This document shows, in pieces, positions 34,736 to 47,268 of a stretch of 64,000 nucleotides of DNA (positions are counted from its first letter, which is position 1; each line of letters starts with the position of its first letter). A model generated the notes under the pieces. It was not told the DNA's origin. It worked only from the letters and a program-made list of their open reading frames with translations, and did not search any database. Location of the stretch: contig NW_026516671.1 in the NCBI RefSeq assembly GCF_025766255.1, positions 372,001 to 436,000 of the forward strand, in the 5' to 3' direction. This stretch comes from Zychaea mexicana. Taxonomy: Eukaryota > Mucoromycota > Mucoromycetes > Mucorales > Lichtheimiaceae. The translations under genes and the position numbers were made by a program.

Positions 34736-36278
34736 GTGAACGGATTGCTGGTGTTACTGCTGGCTCAGTTACAGGCGCGATTATTATTGTGTGTGCCCTC
34801 GTCAAAACGACGATCGCGTCAAGTCAGTACCCCAGCGCGCGAGTTTGAACAGAGTCGAACAGAAGACGGCAGCAGAGGACGACCTCGAAGCTGTGGGCGT
34901 GTGATACGCAACGCCATTCACAGTAACCATAGACTTCAAAGCACAGTATTTGGTAGCGCTCATGACAGGTACAGCTGTGGGTCGCTCGTTGTCACGTTTA
35001 GGCAGTATGGAGAGCCAGGATTATTTGCTTGGTGGTTCTCAACCAGGCATGTCTAAGTGATCGCTACAATGACCACCACTGCCTTCATCAGCAACTACAG
35101 GTATGACCGGTGCTGCTGGAGCTGGCGAACTGGCTGTTGCTACATACAACAGCATTAGAAACCGGCAACCCAAGATGTAAGAACAGTCTGTGGATCCCGC
35201 AACACTTGAAGATCAACAGTACTATGACAACCTGGCTATTGGACATTTTCTCCGACGCATGCTATTGCGCATAACTATGACAACAATGGAGTTCAGACAG
35301 GACAACAGCAGCAGCAGCAGGAGCAATATGATCCATGTCGACCCAATCCACATGCTAGCTGGTTGTCTCAAGCATCTGCTATCAATGCTTTCGATACAGC
35401 AACTACATACAAGATACAACTACGCCAAGCTTCTGCAGCAATTCCATCAGCCGAACGACCTCGTACTACTGTCATCCGCGAATCCACCTATAACAATCTC
35501 CATGCACCCATCTTCCATGTCAGTGCTCTGCCGGATAACAATACGGTACCAGCTGGCGGTGGTGCCTATGTTCCAGAATTTGTACCTACTATCCATGATC
35601 AATCACGTCAATCACCTGAGATGGATGCTTTTGGAGGCAACGGCGGCGGCGGTGACGGTAGCAAGCGAGGAAGCTGGCTCGTGAAGGGAATTGCAGTACG
35701 ATGGCAGCAAGGGTCGGCAACGGGCGCACATGCATCTGACATCACAACAACAACCGATGCAAGCAGTGTCAATAATGATCGTTCTACCTGACGAGTCTAA
35801 GCAGCAGAGACCTTAACGCATTCAAACAGATTTTGACGATAACAGCAATATTAGCAAAAAAAATAGAATGTTATGGGACGACGCATTAGCTAGCGCTGGA
35901 GGTAGTACAGTAGCGCGCTCAGCTTCAACAGCATCGACCAACCCATTCCGTAGCAGCAAGTCTGATAGTGTCATTTCAGCCTTACGTATACCACCTATTC
36001 AAGAGTATGCTTGGTCTTTGGAGGACCATGATACCATGTCCAGTGACGATAACCCTGTCGCCACTATCAAAGGAAACAGCAATATGATACCTCGCCAACA
36101 ATGCAGCAGCAGCACCATCGATAACCTGTTCATCGCAATAACACAAGCCAAATTTAATTACATAGACAAAGTTTTTAATGCAATGATTTTTCATTTTGTA
36201 ACAATATTTTTATTATGTACAGTAGAAGCAGGCCCTTCTTTTTTATTTTTGGCAAACGTATCATATAAAATCATTTAA
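34736..36278 (+). pseudogene. Decayed single-pass membrane-protein locus (Mid2/Axl2-like topology)
   Basis: Plus-strand frames give GVTAGSVTGAIIIVCALV near 34749-34802, a typical single TM. It is followed, in shifted frames, by Arg/Gln-rich cytosolic sequence, then [17 protein letters not shown] near 35310 and PAGGGAYVPEFVPTIHDQ near 35550. A last open block (35868-36278) has STNPFRSSKSDS and IPPIQEYAWSLEDHD. One TM followed by a long Ser/Gln-rich tail resembles fungal wall-sensor or Axl2/Skg6-type proteins. The frame changes several times with no convincing splice sites (after the TM and around 35100), so I read it as decayed. A badly resolved intron-rich gene is the alternative. Confidence 0.35.
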
Positions 36279-36402
36279 TGCTTATTAAAATCTTATTCTT
36301 CATAGATTAACTAAGTCTTCTTTACAAATTACTACTGTAACAGTTACAATAATAATGATATGTAATAGTATGGCTAGGTATATGACAGCAAATACATTGC
36401 AT

Positions 36403-38365
36403 TCAAGAGATATCGTACCATGAGCTCTCTAGCGGTGTTATTCTTCCAACTTGAACGTTTATGCGACCCCAAGTAGCAAGCATTTTCGAAGCCCTTCCTT
36501 GACCCATGGTTAAACAACTATCCAGATCCATGAATGCACATCGATGACGGAGGCAAAAAGTTTCGAGACTAGTCGCATTCTCGATGATAAACGATAGACA
36601 CTCGATACTAATCGAACAATCAAGCTCCAGCTTTGTTAATTGATCCCCATAAAACCAGATAAATTCTTGCAGTCTTTTGTCGCTAAAATGATAAGATCCT
36701 GCAACACGAAATGTAGTCAGCCGAAGGCACGTTTGCATTAATACTTCCAAGAGACGGTCCGATACGTTATGTCGACGCGATTCCTCTTCATCGTCATCAT
36801 TTTTATATTCTGGCTTTTTTTCTTTTCCTTGAAACTCGATTTCTTGTGTCTGTTTTCGCTTTTTGCTCTCTGTTTCTACTTTACGAGCGACAGCATTTTG
36901 AGGAGGAGAACGAGGATGACAGGAAGGTTCTTCTCGCAGGGTGAAATGATCACGTCGATAGGTGAAGCTCTCCAGCATCGTGGAAGAAGAAACGATAAGG
37001 TAAATAATCCGATCGATATCGTATGATGATTTGCTCGTCGTTCCTCTGCCCAAATGCATAGCAAAGTAGCGCAAGTCATAAAAACTTGTAAAGCGAGTGT
37101 TATAGTCAAAAAATTGTGGCCAGACAACATTCTTGGCTGGGTAAAGACTTTCAAGGAAAATCTTTCGGAATGAGCTTTGTAAATGGGTCACGCCAATGCC
37201 ATCGGGGGTCCAATGTGGATTACCGGTAGCTCGGCGCCCTTCTTCAATAAGGATCAAGTGTTGTGGCCGCATGTGCATACTATAAAGAGTTCGTCGATGC
37301 AAATGATACGATTGCAACTCTGACGAAGACGTTGGCGATGGCGCGGTGGTTGTTGTTATTCCGTTCGTCGTTCCTGGTGGATTACCACAATGGTTGCTAC
37401 TACCGAGGACCGTATCTGCTCTGCCTCCGTCTGCCATGATCAATACGTGGAGGTATTTAAGGTATCTGACACAATATTTGAGAATATCAGCGTGGCCTAA
37501 CGTGGTAGTAAGTGGGTTCAGTATTACATGGGTGAGGTTGTGGCTCTTCTGAAGTAAATCCATAACATGATCCGCGGCGGTGTTATCAACGATATGGTAT
37601 AATCGTAAAGAGGCGAGATGCATGTAGACAGCAGTTGGGTCCAAGTATCGAGGTTCATGTGGATATTGACGTACGATGTTGATATTTGGAGTCAGCGGCC
37701 ATTGTCTTTTCCGTAATTCTTTCTCGTCGACAGAGATCACCGCAAACTCCAAAAGCTGCCGGCAGTGTTGCAGAATTCTGGTAGTTATTATCGTCAACAT
37801 TTTCAATGACATGTCGAAAGGATTGACAAGGACGATGCGCTTTAAGCTGTTGGCACTTTGCCGGAGGATATTATCGAGTCGATACCGAAAAAGATCAAAG
37901 GTCAGACCATCAATTTCTGATTTGTGCAAAGGCGAAAACATACAACGAGATCTCTCCGTATCAGTCAACCACCACCCAACGGTAATAAAGGAAAAACACG
38001 GGTTTGAAGTAAGTACCTAGCTCCTCCAAATGTTGAAATGGTTCTTCGCTGCTGTTGATAAACGTTAAGCAGAGTCGTAGATTATCGTGGTTCAGCCTAG
38101 CGTGTCTAAGACTCTGATGAGATAACGGATGGATGACTTGCTGGGCAAAGGTGTCTGGTAGCAGCATATCTCGTATACATGTGTACCATTGTTCTGAGAC
38201 TTTGATACATTCGATCAAGTCTTCTTCGGCTGTAAGGTGTTCAAAAACTTGTTGCCATATTTTAATTGGCAGCTCGTCGGCTGACAGTACCCTATTTTCA
38301 CTTGATAGCGTGTTGTTTGACGATAGTTCACTGAGGCTATGTTCGCGGTACTTGTGTATGTGCAA
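36403..38365 (-). CDS. F-box protein with LRR-like C-terminus
   Basis: Two exons, 38365-38017 and 37916-36403, close to 620 residues. An F-box lies at about residues 30-70 (LPIKIWQQVFEHLTAEEDLI, then CIKVSEQWYTCIRDMLLP), which binds Skp1 in SCF ubiquitin ligases. The rest has irregular leucine-rich stretches (ILQHCRQLLEFAVISV, YLDPTAVYMHLASLRLYHI, LTTFRVAGSYHFSDKRLQEF) typical of fungal F-box/LRR proteins that bind substrate. A Lys/Glu-rich insert occurs near residue 470. The acceptor at 37917 was chosen because two nearer AGs give the wrong phase. Substrates cannot be predicted. Confidence 0.8.
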
Positions 38366-39426
38366 GGCCCTGAGTAAGTTTATGCTGCATATTTTTTTGT
38401 TACTTTAACTGTGTATTAACCTCACCGTAATCAAATTTTCTTTCTCGATATTTTTGTTCTTTTGTCGCCTTCTCGAGAAAAACTTCTTCATTGTTGCCAC
38501 AGTTGAATCACAGTATAATAGTAAGTATTCTTTTACTTTGATGATTGTTACCGAGTGGGTGAGAAAAGAAAGAAGACAAAGCTCGAAAAAAAGAACAACA
38601 GGACCTTTCACGAAAGCTTTGCTTTGCAAGATGCATTTCCTTTTTTTTTATCTCATTGTTAAGCACAGCCGCCTCGTGTGCAACCGTGTGATCCACATGA
38701 TTGTAGATAGAGAAGAATAATGGGCCATTTCCATGCAGTCGTGGCACTGACATGCATAGTTTTGCATAAACAACGCGACAGATGGTGCTCATCCGATAAC
38801 CTGGCTGAATCTGATAATCAAAACACTTTTAGGCATTAAGGAACTATTTAAACTATCATTATAAGCGAGAAGTGCACTGCTATTATATACCGTCGCAGCG
38901 AGAGACAACAGCAATAAATTAGCAATGATTTAGAGAAGTGCTCGCCAATTACCTGAGTAAGTGCATAATGTTCTTTAGTCGTCAATTAGACAAAGGTACG
39001 TACTGGACCTTGATAGCTTGTAGTTTGGAGTGAGCAGCAAGGAGCGATTCGATCTGTCCTGCTTGAAACAAAGATTGTGTCACCAGAGATACCCTGCAGG
39101 CCCGCACCCACTATTATCAACGAACAATTCCTGCGGAGCCCCAATCCATTTCGACAGCAATACCCAAGTACTTGTGGAGTAAAAAAAAAGATGGAAAAAA
39201 ATGACACGGTGGAGTTGCCCGGTGAACGCTCCGGCACTGTAAAGGCAGGTAGATCACCTCTAAAGGCAGCAACAGCAACCATAGGCCGAACCTCTTGCAT
39301 TGCCTCTTTTAGACCATAGTTCAGAAATAAATAAAAATACTCGTTAGTCTCTTTGGCCCCTTCCTTCTCTTTCTTTTTCCATACATCTCTTTCGTCACCT
39401 CCATTCCACACACCCCCATTCATACA
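38366..39426. other. Divergent promoter region
   Basis: This 1.06-kb region lies between divergent genes (F-box protein and SHMT). Open frames on both strands (for example 38454-38720, 38986-39423 minus) overlap each other and show no domain. A pyrimidine-rich tract (39351-39420) directly precedes the SHMT start and is a plausible core promoter or leader. Confidence 0.4.
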
Positions 39427-41453
39427 ATGCTTCGATCGGTGATTGCTACTTCCGTCAGACGAGTTACACGTCCTGCTGTGTACCAGGCTTCGGTACGTAT
39501 ACTATCAATGCTCAGTTATCCAGACTTGTTCGTCGTCGTCGATTTGTTCTCTAAATATGTTCAATATATATGATAGCGCTCCTATGTTTTCCCTGCTGGT
39601 CAGCGCGAGTTCTTGAACGAGCGTCTGGAAAAGAACGACCCTGAATTGTTCAATATCATTGAAAACGAAAAGAAGCGTCAACGCGAAAGTGTTGACTTGA
39701 TTCCCTCTGAGGTAAAGATTTGATTGTTGGTGGTCAAAGAAATAAACAAGGCACAATGGAGACGTGAGTAATTAAAAAAAAATTGCGTGTATAATGTATA
39801 GAACTTTACCTCCCGTGCTGTCATGGATGCTCTTGGTAGCGTCATGCAAAACAAGTACTCTGAAGGTTACCCTGGTGCGAGGTAAATGTTCTGATGCGAT
39901 GAGTTGGTTCTTGGACCCTACAATGATAGATGGGGTTAAAAGGAAACAGATGACGGAAAAGGGAGAAGCTCATACGCGATTGCCAATGTTTATTAGATAC
40001 TATGGTGGCAACGAGTTCATCGATCAATCTGAATTGCTTTGCCAGAAGCGTGCTTTGGAGGCCTTCAGCCTTGAAAACGACAAATGGGGTGTGAACGTGC
40101 AGGCACTTTCCGGCGCACCTGCCAATTTGTACGTCTATGGTGCTCTCTTGAAGCCACACGACCGTCTCATGGGTTTGGATCTTCCCCACGGTGGCCAGTA
40201 AGTACAATAGTAAAGCGTAATTTTCTCGGGATTCTCTTCTAGTAATTTTTCACATTACTGATTACTGTGACTATTATCATCAAAAGTTTGTCCCATGGTT
40301 ACCAAACTCCAACCAAGAAGATCTCGGCTGTCTCTTCATACTTTGAAACCTTGCCTTATCGCTTGGACGAAACGACTGGCCACATTGACTATGATGCTCT
40401 TGAAAAGAATGCCTTGTTGTACCGCCCCAAGATTATTGTGGCCGGTGCCAGTGCCTACGCCCGTAACATCGATTACGCCAGAATGCGCGACATTGCCGAC
40501 AAGGCTGGCGCTTACTTGATGGCTGATATGGCTCACATTTCAGGTAAAGTGACACTGAGAAAGGATGTGAACGTTTTGATGATGTGTGACGCGATGGGCT
40601 AATTTACGATGAAATGCTATAGGCTTGGTTGCTGCTGGTGTGTTGCCCGGTCCATTCGAGCATGCTGATATTGTTACCACCACCACCCACAAGTCCTTGC
40701 GTGGTCCCCGTGGCTCCATGATCTTCTTCCGCAAGGGTCTTCGCAGTGTCGACAAGAAGGGCAAAGGTATAGTGTCGATGGAACGAAAAGAAATGAGAAA
40801 ATAATATTGATTCGGAACAAACATGGTCAAATTTTTTAGAAATCTACTATGATTTGGAAAACCCCATCAACCAATCCGTATTCCCTGGCCACCAGGGTGG
40901 TCCCCATAACCACACCATCTCTGCCTTGGCTGTCGCTTTGAAGCAGGTCCAGAGTCCCTTGTTCAAGGAATACCAGGTGCAAGTTTTGAGCAACAACAAG
41001 TCGTTTGCCAAATCCTTCCTGGATCTGGGCTACGACCTTGTTTCCGGCGGCACCGACAACCACTTGTTGTTGGTCAATCTGAAGCCCAAGAAGATCGACG
41101 GTGCTCGTGTCGAACGTATTCTGGAATTAGTTAACGTTGCAGCCAACAAGAACACTGTTCCCGGCGACAAGTCGGCCCTGATCCCTGGTGGTTTGCGTAT
41201 TGGTACGCCTGCCATGACCAGCCGTGGCTTGAAGGAACAAGACTTTGACAAGATTGCCTCGTTCATTGACCGTGCTGTCAAGATTGCCATTGAGGAAAAG
41301 GGCAAGGTGGAAGGCAAGAAATTGGCCGATTTCAAGAAGCATATTGGTGACGGTAAGCACATCCAGGCTGTCCAGGATCTCAAGAATGACGTCGTTGCCT
41401 TTGCTTCGGAATTTCCCACTGTCGGTTTCCACGAATCTGAAATGAAGTTATAA
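39427..41453 (+). CDS. SHM1: Serine hydroxymethyltransferase, mitochondrial
   Basis: Seven exons close to 498 residues: 39427-39492, 39577-39711, 39802-39881, 39997-40197, 40287-40543, 40623-40766, 40840-41453. The enzyme converts serine and tetrahydrofolate to glycine and 5,10-methylene-THF using PLP. The first ~22 residues ([20 protein letters not shown]) are Arg-rich and amphipathic, a mitochondrial targeting signal. Signature segments are [51 protein letters not shown], and [14 protein letters not shown] with the PLP lysine. [13 protein letters not shown] and the C-terminal [11 protein letters not shown] are also present. All catalytic landmarks are intact and the length is normal. Codon use is strongly biased to C/G-ending codons, as expected of a highly expressed gene. 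Confidence 0.97.
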
Positions 41454-42447
41454 GCAAAAGCTTTTGATCGTCCGTACCTTTTTATTGCGTTCTTCCCATG
41501 ATTTTATTATTTAAAACTTAGCATGATTTCAACACCAACATTTACAACATTTCCTATTCCTTCTCCTGTTTCAACACTTTTTATTTTGCATGTACATACT
41601 ACAAATATATAAACTTTCTTATAATGATGACAAACAAACTTTGTGTATATTACAAATCATATGGGGGCCGTGCTCTCGCCAAAGGCTTGTATATTAATCA
41701 TTAATGATACATCCTATTGTTCCCTTTCCGCTGGTATTTGTAAGGTTACCCGAGATAGACCGATACTTGATTGCCATGTCGATCATTCAAGTCTTAAAAC
41801 CTCGTTATTGTCAACCTTCTGAAGAAGTTAATGTGTCTTGATGCTCAAAGTCTCACAGTAGTGATAGTAGGACGTAGCTGCTGTAATCGTGATTAGGGAT
41901 ACATAGCGGCTCATACTTGTATTGATAAAAGCAGCAGCAGAGTTGCGATGCTCTAATTGTGCAAATGGATCTGGAAAATTGTGACTAATATATTGCTTGA
42001 CATTCGGTTACTGTATGTACTTGTTACATCACAGCGACTCGGAGAGCTAGGGCGCTGTAGCATTATAACACTATCCTGTTTGAAAGGTGGTTCTTTCTTG
42101 ATTTTGGATATTGCTATGTAGTGAGTTTCTATAAGAAGATATGGTCAAAGAGAGCTGGCCTTTTTCATACAGGACTCACTCAGCCAAGTCCTCACAAGAT
42201 ATGATCAAAGACAAAACGCTTTGGATGGGGCTGAAACATGATGTGTGCGCGAGTGTGCGTGCAAGGAACGGGACTTGCCCGCCAAAAAAAATAGGTTTGA
42301 AAAGGGTGAGAGAAAAAGGGCAGCAGGGCGTTTCATCCATTATAGGATAAATCCTGCCGACCAGGGGCTTTCTCTCTCTCTTTCTTCTTCCTTTTCTTTC
42401 CCTCCTCCTCCCACTACTTTCATTTATATAATTATTCTCTTCGAACC
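41454..42447. other. Intergenic region, no supported gene
   Basis: 3' flank of SHMT and 5' flank of the next gene. The last 80 bases (42369-42445) are strongly CT-rich, typical of fungal leaders. Nothing else is recognised. Confidence 0.4.
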
Positions 42448-44235
42448 ATGGATTCTAGGACAATCTATGTCTCTGCGTCCTTATTTTGCTTACCAGTACT
42501 TGCGTTGTGCTTTGTACTGTGTTTACCACTCATCGTTCTGCTCACAGGTACGTACAAACAACAGCAGTACACATACGACAAAACGTTTCGTACACAGTTT
42601 GAAAAAGAAGCTGCGCTGACACATAACTCGTCGACAATCATAACAACGATAATAGCTAATTTGTACGTATGTGCATGGGCGGCTTACTTGTACGAACACA
42701 GATCGGAAGCACCATCATGGATGCAACTGCTACGCCACCTACCCTGTCTCCCGTCGACTGTATTCCGCATCAACGCCAGTCTGTTACAACTCGCTATGAC
42801 CTACATCAAACATATACCCACACTCTTTATCTATCTAAAATGGCGATATTGGACCATGCGATCGCGGATGGCTCGTATTGTAAGGTAACACCATCAATTT
42901 TTGATAAACGGACGAGCGAACAATGACATAGGCTTCAAAGCCATCATTGCTGTTATGAAACAGTCTAAGCTCATGCATGCGGTGTACACATTTTTTTCTA
43001 CACCATGCGCTTACACACAAATGTAAAACTGAAAACAATATGTTTGTATGCAAGGCGTCGCGTGGTGTATTCAAAGGCCGATCCCAAAACATGCCAACTC
43101 GATGTGTACTATCCCGATACAACTGCTCCACAAACGCCCATTATTGTCTTTGTTCACGGATCGGCGACATCACTACCGAATCATCGGACATACTATACCT
43201 TGTTTGCCAACACCCTCAGAGAACTCGGATATATTGTCGCAGTGCCCAATTTCAAGCACGAAGGGCATATCAAATTAGCCATCAAGTGGGCTTATCGACA
43301 TGCATGCGAGCGGCAATTGGACCCAGAAATGATTTATGTGCTGGTCAGTGATAGGAGTGTCATTAAGACAGCAAAAGATGGGAGATGCAGCATGATTAAA
43401 ATAGGATGAACTGCAACTAACAAAATAAAACAGGGTCATGGTACCGGGGCGCACAAGGTTGTCCAGATTGTTTTAAGTGATGCTTTGAAAAAGGCTAAAT
43501 GCTACACGAACGCCCTTCCTAGTGGCACCGACTCGGACAACAGCGGAAAGCATGACCCGTCAGCTGCTGCTGCTAGTACAATAAGCTCTTTGAATAACGA
43601 CGATCACCTGTATGACTTTTTACCTCAAGTAGAAGGCCTGCTATTGTAAGTATCAATCATTCATAGTAGTAGTTAGCAGCAGTTAAGATGACTCTAGGGG
43701 CTACTAACTCATAAAAAACAAAACACAGATTTGCAGGCATCTATGATCGGAACGGAGAATCCGATAATAGTCATCATAATAACCCGTTACAACTGATCAA
43801 GGAGAACAGGCAACTGTTTGAAACATCGCGTGACCTGATTGATTTCTTCCCGCGCATCTTGTTTGTTCATGGTGACAAGGATACGACTGCATTGGTCGAA
43901 GAGTCCGTCGAAATGTATAGCTTATTGGGCGATGTGCTGCCCCCGGATCGACGCGAAGAGGTGGATGTGCGTATGCGATTGTACAAAAAGCTCAATCATA
44001 CTCAGTGTATTACAGGTAAAATAATACTACGACTCCAATAATCTACACTGGTTAACCGCTATAACCCTTTTTTTCACTCCTGGTTAATTAAAATCTGCTT
44101 TGGCTTTTTACAGCACTTATGCCAACTCTAGGCTCATACGATCGCATGAACAAATTACTTTGTCGAGATATCAAGGAGTTTATTGATCCGCCTACTTCAC
44201 AACCACACCAACAACAACAAGATCTACATGAATAA
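42448..44235 (+). CDS. Membrane-anchored alpha/beta-hydrolase-like protein, nucleophile Ser replaced by Gly
   Basis: Five exons close to 448 residues: 42448-42884, 43055-43343, 43434-43645, 43729-44015, 44114-44235. The first ~40 residues include a long hydrophobic helix (LFCLPVLALCFVLCLPLIVLL), a likely membrane anchor, and a second hydrophobic stretch follows near residue 70. The hydrolase domain starts around VYSKADPKTCQLDVYYP with the beta-strand IIVFVHGSA, the oxyanion-hole region. It resembles BD-FAE / isoprenylcysteine methylesterase-like hydrolases. At the nucleophile elbow the sequence is MIYVLGHGTGAH, where GxSxG would be expected, so the serine is glycine. The Asp strand (RILFVHGDKDTTALVEES) and the late His (KKLNHTQCIT) are recognisable. 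Either the protein is a pseudo-enzyme or my assignment of the elbow is wrong. The exon 2/3 junction falls exactly at this elbow. Confidence 0.75.
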
Positions 44236-46222
44236 AAAAAAAGTTTCATACATTGTAACGTTTGTACACTAATGAGCGAGAGAAAAAAAAAGTTAAATAA
44301 AAGTAGTGGCTTGATAGAGTGGTTTTTAGCCGAGGTTGCTGTGGACTGACCTTCCCTATATACAAAAAGGTAAATTGTCTGATATGATGTATCGAATTCC
44401 TCCATCTCCTTACGTGGTAGCTATTGCTATTGAGAGTTGCCATGTACTACTACTACTGCAAGGACTCACTGAATAATTATATAACTTGAAACAATTTGAA
44501 ACATTTACTTGTGATAATTCCTCACATTTATCTACTATATATGCATAACAGCCAGGAATTTTTTGATGTGGTGCCGTAGTACAAAAGAGGAGCACGTTGC
44601 TAAAGAAAAAAAGACAAGAAGGGGAACCAGTATGTACTTGAGCCAGCGACAAGAAGACCAGGTGTACCAAGAGAATAGTCATCCATATGTAGCATTGAAG
44701 AATCTATATAAATCATAAGCACGCATGCCTGTACAGGCATAATAACAAACCCACTTCTCCCTCTCGTCTCAACAAAAAGAATAAGCGCATACTTTCCTGT
44801 AAACAAGACAATAGACCAGCCAAGTAAGTATGCAGGAACTCTTGTCAACAAAGGAACAAACTCTCGGATTGTCATCACCATCACGTGTCAACATTAACAA
44901 CAGCAAATTTTCCTTACCGGCAAAGCAGTATTGATTACTGTATAGATAAATATTGGAAAGCATAGTTTGAGACCTGGAAGAGTAGAGAAGTAAAAGAAAT
45001 CAGAAAAAAAAGTGAATCTTGTGTTATGCGAATAAGCTATATATTGAAAAAATGAAATATACATCATGGAGTGGGAGAACAATGTGACTTTGGGTTTGAG
45101 GGAGGTGGGGGGGGGGAGGGGGCGCAGTGGTAAGGGTAGGATCTGGCATGGTGAACGGACTCGAGAGAGCAACCCTGCGTCGCTAGATATAGTCGAGAAA
45201 CAGAAAGCACCAGCAGAGATATGTACCAGCCTCGAGAATCGGATACATCTACAGCTTAAACATCCTAGCCAGAACAACCCACCCCACCTTTTCAGTACCC
45301 AAGTATATATGCCTCTCTCTTGTCTTTTATCTTTCGAGTGGTAGAACGTAAGAGACGAAGGATTTTGCAAGAGTTTCTATAAAGACAAAAGTGGATCGTA
45401 AGGCCTGATTCTGATATGATCATGCAAAACGCTCAGTGCTTTTATAAAGACGCACATGTTCCTAGTGACGCATGGAAGACTGACGTCGTCCACCCTCAAC
45501 CTTTATATTACATCACGCAACATCACCAAAAACAAAAGACTCACCAAAGAAGAACACGGTCTTCCACACCCATCCACACTTTAATACTTGATCTCCCATT
45601 CTATCTGAATGTAAATGATGAAAAGGACAAGCAAGTCAAGGCACAGCAATTTTATTCTATTTTTCACGTCGCATATTGGAAGTATCAGATAAACAGACGG
45701 CATATAGTGCCACCTTTTTCTTTTGCATTGACAAAAGCCTAACATTACTCGTAAGGGAGGGGAGTGGAAAGGGCGTGTGTTGTAGAAAAAGTAATGCCAC
45801 TTGTACCCGGGTACGAAGTTTTCTGATGTAGTTCATTTGTCACATCACGTGAGTCTACTACGCAGTAATAGCGGTTGTATGGTGTATAGCATGGCGATCA
45901 CCGACCATGAAAGAGGATGAGACGCCAAGAAGCGCCTGCTTTGAGGATATTTAAAAGTGCTTCCCTTACACAATTTGTGCTCAATAAGCATGTAAAGACA
46001 ACAGATGATGCGTGTGCATGTGTGATAGATTCAAGTGGGTGATAAACAGGAAGGTCGCAGGTGCTGGGCCCACTTTTTGTTTTGCTTTTCTTTGACATGG
46101 GTTTTTGGAACGTGTATAAATTCGGCATGAATCTTTTCTTATTTTCCATTAACTGTCTTTCTTTCCACACACAGACACACACACACAGACACACATACTC
46201 ATTACTGTCTATATATCCTCCA
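44236..46222. other. Intergenic region with a G-rich tract
   Basis: This is 2 kb without a supported gene. Minus-strand frames (44600-44884, 44894-45370) are hydrophobic and patchy; no splice model closes. A plus-strand run of guanines at about 45092-45122 (GGGTTTGAGGGAGGTGGGGG and on) could form a G-quadruplex. A short CA repeat lies at 46171-46195, just before the next gene. Confidence 0.4.
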
Positions 46223-47102
46223 ATGTCAACTTCACCTAAAGCAGAAGCAGAAGCAGCACCAGCAGCAGCGGCAAAAGAAGACCATCACAAAAGAGATACG
46301 TTGGTAGAACAATACAGCCATAATGAAGAGGAGCATGGTCATATCCAGTTGCAACGGGTGGTTGTGGTGTCGATCGATCCAAACTCGGCGGAATACGTTT
46401 TGAATTGGGCACTCAACAACTTTATTCAACCTGATCAGGATTTGGTAACAGAAACCACTGTCGCATAATACTAGTTTAGTTTTTGTTACTTTGACCGGAA
46501 GCTATATCCCTGACACCTGTTATAATTTCTATAGGTCGTACTCGTACATGTTCGGGTCTTGGACATTCCTATGGCACCCTATGTTGATTCCACTGGTTAT
46601 ATGGACGATATAGCCGAGGAACGGAAGGAGGAAAGCCATGATTTACTCAAGACGTATGCCAGCAGGCTTTGGCACAAGCAGGTAAAAGCAAGGTAGCAGG
46701 AGCAGCATATTTTCCCCCGCGCCAAGTCACTAACCCACTTTGGATTTTCCCAATTCAAAAGATCGCGTGCAAGGCCATTTCAATGATTGGCGATCCAAAA
46801 GCCGAACTTGTTCGCAAAGTAAAGGATACTCATGCTGATGCTCTAATCATGGGCTCACGCAACTTGGGCACGATCAAAAGGTGAGACAAAGGGAGAAGAG
46901 GGCTCCACTCCATTCATGCAAACATTGAACTTGTTACTGATATTTTTTATATATACAAAAACACAGAACGTTGTTGGGAAGTGTGAGTGACCACTGCGTT
47001 CACCATGCACCGTGCGCTGTCATTATTGCCAGATCACCTGACGATGAAGACAAGTCGTCTCGTCGTAGATCGATCTTGTCCCGCATTACTTCCTCTTCCT
47101 AA
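46223..47102 (+). CDS. Universal stress protein (UspA-domain)
   Basis: Four exons close to 207 residues: 46223-46444, 46535-46681, 46762-46880, 46967-47102. The head (residues 1-45) is Ala/Glu/His-rich. The Usp fold starts at RVVVVSIDPNSAEYVLNWAL, continues VVLVHVRVLDIP, then ISMIGDPKAELVRKVKDTHADALIMGS. It closes with NLGTIKRTLLGSVSDHCVHHAPCAVIIAR, matching the Usp GxxG(x9)G[ST] nucleotide-binding pattern. Family members bind ATP or are structural stress proteins; the function in fungi is poorly known. The tail is Ser/Arg-rich. The ATG at 46223 is the first in frame close to the domain; upstream in-frame codons are in CA-rich leader sequence. Confidence 0.9.
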
Positions 47103-47268
47103 ATGACACACATTGTTTTTTATTGCTTACACGCTTCACACTCTTGCTTCCTACGTAATAATCATCCCCCACCCCGCACACACATATTGATGTAGTTAGT
47201 AAATATACATACTCTCAGTCAATTTTTTTATATATATTAATTCTTTTTCCAATAAAATAAAGGCGTAC

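Noticed and set aside
44600..44884. Hydrophobic minus-strand ORF as a small membrane protein
   Set aside because: No start or splice model is convincing, and neighbouring frames look equally hydrophobic because of base composition.
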